Below the pieces are notes generated by a model, which worked only from the letters and a program-made list of their open reading frames with translations, was not told the origin of the DNA and searched no databases. From positions 620,001 through 684,000 of the forward strand of contig NZ_JACHGW010000002.1 of NCBI RefSeq assembly GCF_014202505.1: 64,000 nucleotides of DNA, in the 5' to 3' direction. Below are positions 57,364 through 64,000 of the stretch, piece by piece (position 1 is the stretch's first letter; each line of letters begins with the position of its first letter). The stretch is from Armatimonas rosea. Its GTDB lineage: Bacteria; Armatimonadota; Armatimonadia; Armatimonadales; Armatimonadaceae. A program made the translations under genes and the position numbers.

Positions 57364-59253
57364 CTATTCTAAATCAGTATTGTTTCTTATTGCAATTAGT
57401 CGTTGGTGAAATTCAAATCGATAGTATCCAGATCCAAGTTTGTTATAAAGGAGTTCGATTGCTATGGCTATGTTTTTACTACTCAGTTCTCCTAGTGCAC
57501 GAAGAACTTCAGGAATTCGTTTTTGAAGATCACTTTCCGAGGGGGCAGGTACACGTCTGGCACGATATGCGTTCTCAACTGATTTTATAAATTTGGCAAG
57601 AGTATCATTACTCTCATTATTCCACCAAAGTTCAATATCCTCCGGGTTCTCAGCAAGGACAAGCACCATATCCAAGTACTCTGAGGCGCGCTGACCGATG
57701 CTGTCGGGCGCGTTGAAGACATCCTGGAGGATCTCGGTGGGCGAGGCTCCGAAAGTCTGAATGCGAGGCTGATTGGCAGTGACTTGCCCGTTGTCGTTTT
57801 GCAGCACGGTGACCTCGCTGGTGAAGGCGTCGGTGAGGGCAATGCTGGAGTGGGTAGTGAGCACGACATCGTTGGGATCGTCACCGAGGCTGTCGTCTAC
57901 GATGTCCACCATCTGGCGCTTCCAGAAGTCGTTGAAGTGGGTCTCGGGCTCATCGAGGAGCACGAGAGCGTCTTTCTCGTCGCGTAGGAGGTAGAAGAGT
58001 GCCATCCGGCCCACGAAGACACGCTCACCATCACTGAGAGAGTCGAGCAGCAGTAGGTTCTCCACGCCATGTTTTCGTAAGACTAGCTGCATATCGTGTA
58101 GGTTAATCAGGCCACGTAGGTGCCATTCGTGAATGGTTTTGAAGGCTAAGAACGCCGTTCCGCCTAGTGCATTTAAGATGGCTCGTGCGGTATTATTCTC
58201 GCCGTCTGTTTCTTCACCTCGGTACATCGCCCTAAGATCAAAGAAGAGTGAGCGAGGATTGGCGAAGCTGCTATCATCAGGCATACCGGGTTCACTGAGG
58301 CGGCTGGTTGCGATGCCGATAAGTTTTTCCCAAGGTCCTTTTCGTCGTTCAGATTCGTCCTCGCGACCACCTGGAAAAGCGCTGTCAGGCTCCTCGACAT
58401 GGATTTTGAGGGTGACGGGCCATAGGTAGCCAATCGTGTCAAGAATCCCCCGGAATCCACTGATGCGTTGCCCACCATCAGATTCGTCGCGCTCTTTCAG
58501 AAACTTCTGGCGCAGTTCGTCGGTCTTGAGAGTACTCTCGAACTCCTCAGCAGCTTGCGAGATGGCCATGACGATCATAGCGAGGCGGAGGGCATTATGG
58601 GTGACATGTAGGCCGATGCTGGCCTCCGTTATATTGTTGGGACGTGGGTTGAGGGAGATAGCATGGGGGGAGAACTCCTCTGCATCGTTGGAGGGGGCGA
58701 AATCTTCCTCTAACCCGCGTCGGTGCGACCCAAAGAGACTCTCCCAGGCTCGCGTATTACCTGATGTGTAGGAAAGCATCACCCGAGGTAAAAAACCTGT
58801 ACTGCCAGGAAAGCTTCCCATATAAACATTACTAAATCCTCCACGTGCGATTAATGCTTCCTGAACGGATTGTGTTGGCCCTTCAAAGTGAATATTATCA
58901 AAATCTCTGATTTTATTTTTTAGTATCTCTGGAGAAAGAATTTGGAGACTCTCCATTAGTACTGCTCGGGATTTAAGTCCGTAACGCGAATGTAAAATAA
59001 GTGTGCGATTATCACTTTTATCTGTCGCTCCTATATCCCATGCCAAAGTAACTGGGAATGGCGGGACTGTACGGCTTTCCAACGACAGAAAAACATCGGC
59101 AATTGCCTGGAGCAAACGACTCTTTCCGCTTCCATTAACTCCAACAACAAAATGAATCGCACCTGGTCGCCCTAAAATCTCCTCATGCCCAAACGTTAGA
59201 GTTACATCACTTAGTGGGGGAAGATTTTCGACATGGAAATAGCGTAGTCTCAC
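57364..59253 (-). CDS. AAA/ABC-type ATPase, Septu PtuA-like
   Basis: 629 residues, GTG start at 59253. Walker A VVGVNGSGKSRLLQAI (about residue 38), signature-like LSDGERVFVGRMALFYLL, Walker B ALVLLDEPETHFND (about 434), and a switch His in VLTTHSSIALTD. Architecture as in AAA_21-type defence ATPases (PtuA, GajA-like N-terminal part, retron ATPases) but without a TOPRIM domain. The start overlaps the hsdS stop (GTGA), so it is translated together with the type I specificity subunit, a notable coupling. Confidence 0.88.
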   Translation of the reverse strand: MRLRYFHVENLPPLSDVTLTFGHEEILGRPGAIHFVVGVNGSGKSRLLQAIADVFLSLESRTVPPFPVTLAWDIGATDKSDNRTLILHSRYGLKSRAVLMESLQILSPEILKNKIRDFDNIHFEGPTQSVQEALIARGGFSNVYMGSFPGSTGFLPRVMLSYTSGNTRAWESLFGSHRRGLEEDFAPSNDAEEFSPHAISLNPRPNNITEASIGLHVTHNALRLAMIVMAISQAAEEFESTLKTDELRQKFLKERDESDGGQRISGFRGILDTIGYLWPVTLKIHVEEPDSAFPGGREDESERRKGPWEKLIGIATSRLSEPGMPDDSSFANPRSLFFDLRAMYRGEETDGENNTARAILNALGGTAFLAFKTIHEWHLRGLINLHDMQLVLRKHGVENLLLLDSLSDGERVFVGRMALFYLLRDEKDALVLLDEPETHFNDFWKRQMVDIVDDSLGDDPNDVVLTTHSSIALTDAFTSEVTVLQNDNGQVTANQPRIQTFGASPTEILQDVFNAPDSIGQRASEYLDMVLVLAENPEDIELWWNNESNDTLAKFIKSVENAYRARRVPAPSESDLQKRIPEVLRALGELSSKNIAIAIELLYNKLGSGYYRFEFHQRLIAIRNNTDLE

Positions 59254-61349
59254 AGGTCACCTATTTCGGTTTTTATGTAACCAATGGCTCTCAACAGATT
59301 TGCTCCAAGTAAGTCGGCATTATCTAAGTTTGCCCCTCGTAAATCAGCATTCTCCAGGTCTGCACCTGTTAGAGTTGCATAAGATAAATCAGCATTTCGA
59401 AGATTCGCCCATCGCAAATCGGATTGCTTCAGGTTTGCTCCACGCAAATCCGCACTTTCGAGATCAGCACGATTTAAAATCGCACCAGACAAATCGGCTC
59501 TTCGGAGATCTACCATCCGCAATTTGAGCCCAGCCAGATTTCTATTTCGAAGATCGCCTTTAGGCAAGATGTCATTGTATTGTAAGTGTTCATCGTTTCG
59601 AATTGCTCTATAAACGATCATATAACTTTGTTTGTCAAAAACAGTTTGACTTGGTAGTTCTTTTCCAACTGCAACAATTAATCCAGCTTCAGAAAGCGTT
59701 TCCAATGCCCGCTGGATCATAGGAATCTGGCTGCGCTGAAGCGGCTCACGCTGTGCTAGGAGCTCTGCTGTCCAATACCGCGACGCATTTTCGGTTATAC
59801 CAGCCAAAACCAACTCTTCCAAAGACCCCTTTATCTCCGCCAGCGCCTCGGGCCGCCTTGCCTTCAGCGGTAGATGCTCACGCCACCTATTCATCGCGTA
59901 AACATGAAAGAACTCCTCGATCTCCATGGGCTCATCGTCCGGCTCCTTGGTCCAAGATGCTTGCGAAGAAAAATCGCTTTCCACATCAGCCAAAAGCCAG
60001 CGAGACTCACCTTCAAAATCAGATTCGTTTTGTGAATCAATCTTCTGTTGAGTAACCGAAACCGCTTCCTGTTTCTCCGGTGTACTCTTACGCCAAGCCT
60101 CAGTAAGATTACCTAGGAATGCGTTTATTGCAACTGACTGAATTAGTTTGTCCGCTTCAGATAAACCATTTTGAATAAAATCGAATATTTCACGCGTCCA
60201 ACGCGCACTATCAACAAATGAATCTTGTAATTTTCTGGGGGGAATCAGAAATGGCAAAGCGGCAAAGCGTGATGCGCCAAGATGAGCGATACTAGAAGTT
60301 TTCGAGCCAATGCGAGCAAATTCTCCACGTCGATAATAATATAAGAAAAGAGACAAGGCAAAAACAGGAGTAACTTCATCTGATTTTCCGCGAAAACGAA
60401 TCAGAGTATTCTGAAAACAACAATCTGGAATCTCACCTCTCCACATGGCAGGACGCCCTACAAGTTCAGAACTCTGTCCCTCATTTAGAAGAATATCACC
60501 ATACTCTAAACGATAGATTTTAAAGTCTCGATCATCAAAATCCATTTGAAGTACATCAGATATATCAATGCGATCCTCAAAAACATTTGCAACACGGAGA
60601 TATGGCTTAAAATGTTGTCCTGTTTGGTATTGAGGTGTTCGTTGCCGCCCTAGTTGCACTAAGCCAGCATCACCCACGCGAACCTTCTGCCAACCTTTTG
60701 GGTTTTCGGTTGGATCTCCAAACATTTCATGAAACAGCGCAGGCATCAGGTCCCGCGCTCCCCAGACTCGTTCCTTCTTCCCCTCGCGCTCCACCCAACC
60801 CCCTTCTAGCATGAGCCGTCGGTCGTCGCGGATTTCTTCGGCGAGGGAGAGGATTTCAACGATGCGGCGCTGCTCGGCGAGAGGGGGAAGAGGAATTTTT
60901 ACGCTCCGTACATCGGCGTCGCTCACTGCCGGATACGTTTGCCCACGCTCAAGCTTTGCGAGGTTCTCTATGAACTGTGCCGTTCGCACAAAAGAAAACA
61001 AAAATGTGGGATCAATGAGCGAAGTGTCAGGTCTGAGAACGCAAAATCCCGTAGAGCAAATCTCACCATCTAAATCTTCGGGCACCAGTGTAACGGCATT
61101 GAGACGAGGACGAACAGTGGAAACCAGTACATCGCCCGCGCGAACAACCTGCCGAGCTCTGCTTGGTGCTTCCAAGTTCTGAACTTCTTGAGCCGCTGTG
61201 ATGCGCTTCGATACAGAGTCTAACGACGAAATATCGATATAGCGAAAAGTTCCCTCTCCCTTACTGGCAGGATTTATTGAATCCACTGATGAGCAGAGAT
61301 GGCCCAAAGGGGGCATGAGCCAGGAATCAGGAAGCTTTGGCCGTTTCAC
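59250..61349 (-). CDS. hsdS: type I specificity subunit HsdS with pentapeptide-repeat tail
   Basis: 699 residues, much longer than the usual about 400. Two target-recognition domains: SWLMPPLGHLCSSVDSINPAS... with VVRAGDVLVSTVRPRLNAV (residues 10-165) ending in PLPPLAEQRRIVEILSLAEEI, and a second from about 215 (WQKVRVGDAGLVQLGRQRTPQY, FARIGSKTSSIAHL). A linker with winged-helix look (FFHVYAMNRWREHLPL, PMIQRALETLSEAGLIVAVG) follows. The end (about 600-690) is a run of pentapeptide repeats (ADLSGAILNRADLESADLRG). ATGA overlap with hsdM. The tail is unusual. Confidence 0.88.
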   Translation of the reverse strand: MKRPKLPDSWLMPPLGHLCSSVDSINPASKGEGTFRYIDISSLDSVSKRITAAQEVQNLEAPSRARQVVRAGDVLVSTVRPRLNAVTLVPEDLDGEICSTGFCVLRPDTSLIDPTFLFSFVRTAQFIENLAKLERGQTYPAVSDADVRSVKIPLPPLAEQRRIVEILSLAEEIRDDRRLMLEGGWVEREGKKERVWGARDLMPALFHEMFGDPTENPKGWQKVRVGDAGLVQLGRQRTPQYQTGQHFKPYLRVANVFEDRIDISDVLQMDFDDRDFKIYRLEYGDILLNEGQSSELVGRPAMWRGEIPDCCFQNTLIRFRGKSDEVTPVFALSLFLYYYRRGEFARIGSKTSSIAHLGASRFAALPFLIPPRKLQDSFVDSARWTREIFDFIQNGLSEADKLIQSVAINAFLGNLTEAWRKSTPEKQEAVSVTQQKIDSQNESDFEGESRWLLADVESDFSSQASWTKEPDDEPMEIEEFFHVYAMNRWREHLPLKARRPEALAEIKGSLEELVLAGITENASRYWTAELLAQREPLQRSQIPMIQRALETLSEAGLIVAVGKELPSQTVFDKQSYMIVYRAIRNDEHLQYNDILPKGDLRNRNLAGLKLRMVDLRRADLSGAILNRADLESADLRGANLKQSDLRWANLRNADLSYATLTGADLENADLRGANLDNADLLGANLLRAIGYIKTEIGDL

Positions 61350-63826
61350 GAAACTCCCTCCACCATCTCCAGCAGGCGTTTTAGCTTCTCCTGAATCTGT
61401 CCTTCCATCGCCTGAAGCCCCTTGATAATCTCCGCAGGCGGCGCGTACTCCTCGGTGTCTAGGTTCAGTGGACGGTAGCGCCCCGCCGAGAGATTCAGAT
61501 CGTCTGCCTCAATGCAACCCCGCTCAAGATACACCGACTTTACCGTGCCATCAGGGTTGTAGATGCGATCATCGGCCAGAAACTCGGGGCGTAGGTTGCC
61601 ATTAGCATCATGGCTCCCCTTGATCGTCTCCTCCTTGTTGGTCCACTCATCGTGCCGCGCCAACACGCGGACATCCACCCACCAGGAGCGCACCTTCTTC
61701 TTCTCCGGCTTCAGCGATGGTGCGACGGCACGTGAGCGTAGGAGTTGGACGTTGTAACCATCCAGCTTCATGAAGAGCTTGATCACTTCAAGCTGGTTGA
61801 AAAAGACGTGGTGCTCTGCCGTGAATCCGACACTGTGACCTGATTGCGGCCCCTCAAAAAGGTTCGTCGGTTGGGGGTGGTTGTACTTAGGAAGTCCCTC
61901 AGTGATAAACGCTGGTAACGTGTATAAATCCTCGTCCACAGAGTCGGCAGGAAGTACACGCTGGTCCAATAGATCAAGGGCTGCTCTAAGTGCTTTCCAG
62001 GCATGTTCCTCACTTCCATCGCCACGCTCCAGATTATTCTTGATCTTGCTATTCGTCCCAGTCAAACCAGCACGCAGATCCTTTAGTGCCGTTTGAAGCA
62101 TTGCCTTCTCACTTGATTTGCGTCCCCGTTTGTTCGCATTAGCAGCCAGGACCAAACCATAATGTAGAATGACCAGCTCATCGAGAATGGGTATCGCAGC
62201 CTCGGAGACAGACCTGGTTGTCTCTGCAAGATCCTCGGGCAGATCGCGCCAAAGCTCTGTGATGCCACGGATCTGCCCTTCTTCAGGAGCCAAATGAGAG
62301 TACGAGGCGATCAGGTTGGTATCCACCGTGCGCCAGCGGGCTTGGTAGACCTCCGGCTGGAAGTACTCCTCCGACTCGCCCAGCGTCTCCCGGTTGCGGA
62401 ACTTATGTAGCGCATCCCACAAATCGTTATCCCCGGTCGGTTGCCCGTTGCGCTTTGCATCCAGCGAGTAGCCATCCGACTCCACCTCGTAGAACCAGAC
62501 ACGCTTTGTGCGTGGCATCTCCTCACGCTTGTGCTTCTGCCCCACCTTCTGAAAGATCAAAACTGACGTTTTTACCCCCGTATAGGGCTGGAACACCCCA
62601 CCTGGGAGTGAGATCACCGCCTCCAGTTCGTGCTCAAAGAGCAACTGACGGCGCAACTCGCGGTGAGCTCCAGCCGAGCCAAATAGCACTCCCTCGGGAA
62701 TGATCACCGCCGCACGGCCACCCGTCTCCAGCAGATCAAGTAGTAACCAGACAAAGAGCAGCTCTGTCTTATTGGTTAATGCAACTTTGTTTTTCTTACC
62801 TGCCACCAGGAAGCGCTCGTGCAGATCTTCTTCATCAATGCTACCCGTGAACGGCGGATTAGCCAGTGCCAGGGAATACTCCGCCTGATCCATCAGCTTC
62901 GGCCCTAGCGCATCACGCAGGACAATCTCCGGATTCTCGATGCCGTGGAGGATCAGGTTCATCCACCCGATTCGTACCATCGTCCGGTCATTGTCGTAGC
63001 CCACAAAGTTACGGCCTGCTAGCGACTGCTCCGTCCCGATTCCCCCCGTGTAACGGTGCGGCGTACCGTCCCACTCGTAGACCACGCTTTCCGAGTCTGA
63101 GGCTTGCACCAGCAAGTGCTGGATCGTGTTGATCAGAAAGCCACCCGAACCTGCGGCAGGGTCTACCACCCGCTGGCTTGGCTTCGGATCGAGCAACTCC
63201 ACCAGAAAGCGGATGATATGGCGTGGCGTGCGGAACTGCCCGTTCTTGCCAGACGTGCTGATCTCGCTGAGCAAGTGCTCGAAGATATCGCCCATCAAGT
63301 CCGCGTTGGCCCCACGCTTCCCCACCGCGTCAAAGAGTCGATTAACCATGCCAACTGCTTTGATTAGTGTGCTTGCCTTTTCAGGAGGAAGCCCAAAATA
63401 GGCATCTTCCAAATAACCGGCAACCCTTCGTTGGCTCTCGGCAGCTCCATTGCCCATTACCTCAAATGTCTCATCAAGGCGTCTCAACCATGGGAATACA
63501 TATTGACTTAAGAGGTCGTGCTCTGGGTCTTGAGAAAATACTGACCAGCGACATGAATTATGGCCAGGGCAAATCCCATCAACTACTTCCCCATCAAGAA
63601 TGGGATGGTGAGGCAACGTACAATTGCGACGTGAGCCGTACAATGAGGGCTTACCTTGTCCGCCTTTTTCAATCGGCTTGACTCGTTCATCGTCGAGTCC
63701 CTCCAAGCGCTTCAGAAGGATCAGATAGGTAATCTGCTCGATTGCCGTCAATGGGTTGGTCATCCCACTGGACCAAAACATCTCCCAAAGGTCATTGACC
63801 TGACTGCGTAGTTGTGGTGATAACAT
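61346..63826 (-). CDS. hsdM: type I DNA methyltransferase subunit HsdM
   Basis: 826 residues. N6-adenine methylase motifs: SAM site VVDPAAGSGGFLINTIQH (about residue 225) and catalytic NPPF in ALANPPFTGSIDEED (about 325). N-terminal helical HsdM_N domain (LRSQVNDLWEMFWSSGMTNPLTAIEQITYLILLKRL). A C-terminal extension of about 250 residues beyond the usual length contains QLEVIKLFMKLDGYNVQLLRS and ends in a coiled coil (EIIKGLQAMEGQIQEKLKRLLE) that should contact HsdS. It starts 11 bases after the HsdR stop. Confidence 0.93.
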   Translation of the reverse strand: MLSPQLRSQVNDLWEMFWSSGMTNPLTAIEQITYLILLKRLEGLDDERVKPIEKGGQGKPSLYGSRRNCTLPHHPILDGEVVDGICPGHNSCRWSVFSQDPEHDLLSQYVFPWLRRLDETFEVMGNGAAESQRRVAGYLEDAYFGLPPEKASTLIKAVGMVNRLFDAVGKRGANADLMGDIFEHLLSEISTSGKNGQFRTPRHIIRFLVELLDPKPSQRVVDPAAGSGGFLINTIQHLLVQASDSESVVYEWDGTPHRYTGGIGTEQSLAGRNFVGYDNDRTMVRIGWMNLILHGIENPEIVLRDALGPKLMDQAEYSLALANPPFTGSIDEEDLHERFLVAGKKNKVALTNKTELLFVWLLLDLLETGGRAAVIIPEGVLFGSAGAHRELRRQLLFEHELEAVISLPGGVFQPYTGVKTSVLIFQKVGQKHKREEMPRTKRVWFYEVESDGYSLDAKRNGQPTGDNDLWDALHKFRNRETLGESEEYFQPEVYQARWRTVDTNLIASYSHLAPEEGQIRGITELWRDLPEDLAETTRSVSEAAIPILDELVILHYGLVLAANANKRGRKSSEKAMLQTALKDLRAGLTGTNSKIKNNLERGDGSEEHAWKALRAALDLLDQRVLPADSVDEDLYTLPAFITEGLPKYNHPQPTNLFEGPQSGHSVGFTAEHHVFFNQLEVIKLFMKLDGYNVQLLRSRAVAPSLKPEKKKVRSWWVDVRVLARHDEWTNKEETIKGSHDANGNLRPEFLADDRIYNPDGTVKSVYLERGCIEADDLNLSAGRYRPLNLDTEEYAPPAEIIKGLQAMEGQIQEKLKRLLEMVEGVS

Positions 63827-63837
63827 AATTCTTCTTT

Positions 63838-64000
63838 TTAGTTTCCATCGGCCAAGCGCTGTGCCAGGCTCAGGATCTCCTCTACACCACTGGCAGAGAA
63901 GAGGCGAGCCACCGGCCCGACCCGTGAGAACGGCGGCTGAGCCAAGTCGTCCTCGGAGAGCTGGGCTCCCTGGAGCACGGCATGGCGCACCGTACGGATG
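63838..64000 (-). CDS. hsdR: type I restriction subunit HsdR, C-terminal end (partial)
   Basis: Only the last 53 codons are in the window, stop TAA at 63838-63840. The sequence VLQGAQLSEDDLAQPPFSRVGPVARLFSASGVEEILSLAQRLADGN carries the pattern of the EcoEI-type HsdR C-terminal domain (short helices, 'F..G....LF'). Its place 11 bases before hsdM on the same strand is exactly that of hsdR in hsdRMS operons. Too short for certainty alone, but the context is strong. Confidence 0.75.
   Translation of the reverse strand, partial: IRTVRHAVLQGAQLSEDDLAQPPFSRVGPVARLFSASGVEEILSLAQRLADGN

Larger units (their letters stand above)
31196..64000. mobile_element. genomic island integrated at tRNA-Glu (left end; right end outside window)
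   Basis: Starts at the 3' end of tRNA-Glu with a tyrosine recombinase. It carries replication genes (primase/DUF3987), small regulators, two sigma-like proteins, a DNA end-processing cluster and a dense defence operon. Base composition swings from very AT-rich genes (32341-33050, 56246-57349) to GC-rich ones, unlike the uniform left part. I saw no second copy of the tRNA 3' end within the window, so the right boundary lies beyond 64000 or the minus-strand arm is a separate insertion. Confidence 0.65.

Noticed and set aside
31196-64000. Second copy of the tRNA-Glu 3' end as right attachment site
   Set aside because: Reading through by eye I found no matching string; the repeat may lie beyond the window.

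Overview
The window looks like the chromosome of an Armatimonadota-type bacterium. This is inference: the GC is high, there are PEP-CTERM-tailed secreted enzymes, a rose-type C50 carotenoid locus, an alpha-2-macroglobulin and a PL11-type lyase. No 16S or other clade marker is present. The host backbone (about 1-31.2 kb) is GC-rich. A second, more mixed-composition region (about 31.2 kb to the window end) starts directly behind a tRNA-Glu gene and has the content of an integrated genomic island. No gap longer than about 300 bases lacks a gene.

Backbone, left to right: a minus-strand housekeeping block (YtxH fragment, mnmA, two small unknowns, maf with an apparent CTG start, an acidic protein, hpt); a membrane protein coupled to a VapC-like toxin and a small putative antitoxin; two RbsC-type sugar permeases with no visible ATPase or binding protein; a carotenoid locus (phytoene synthase, desaturase, UbiA prenyltransferase, CruF) that fits a bacterioruberin-like C50 pathway; small membrane proteins; a zinc-ribbon membrane protein; a NAGPA-type secreted protein; a 2032-residue alpha-2-macroglobulin with its thioester motif; a proline-rich envelope protein with VVVEKP repeats; a PL11-like rhamnogalacturonan lyase; a TPR protein; an ABC exporter; an SthA-like flavoprotein lacking both redox cysteines; two PEP-CTERM esterases; and tRNA-Glu.

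Island, plus-strand arm (31.3-51.8 kb): tyrosine recombinase, an AT-rich gene with a sigma-region-4-like C-terminus, a small XRE regulator, a primase/DUF3987 replication protein with accessory genes, then a tightly packed run. That run is an ECF sigma factor, a small partner protein and an ImmA/IrrE metallopeptidase, followed by NurA-like, HerA, Mre11/SbcD-like and Rad50/SbcC-like genes, a VWA lipoprotein and a 982-residue membrane coiled-coil protein. The Rad50-like protein has a hydrophobic hairpin where a zinc hook would be. I consider this the best candidate for an undescribed system: a protease/sigma-controlled, membrane-tethered DNA end-processing machine.

Island, minus-strand arm (64.0-51.8 kb): a type I restriction-modification operon (hsdR end, hsdM, hsdS with a pentapeptide-repeat tail) that runs without a break into an AAA ATPase and HNH nuclease pair (Septu-like), a NucS-like nuclease, a SIR2-domain protein with extra C-terminal modules, a PD-(D/E)XK protein and a GNAT acetyltransferase. 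This is a compact multi-layer defence island. The right end of the island is not in the window.
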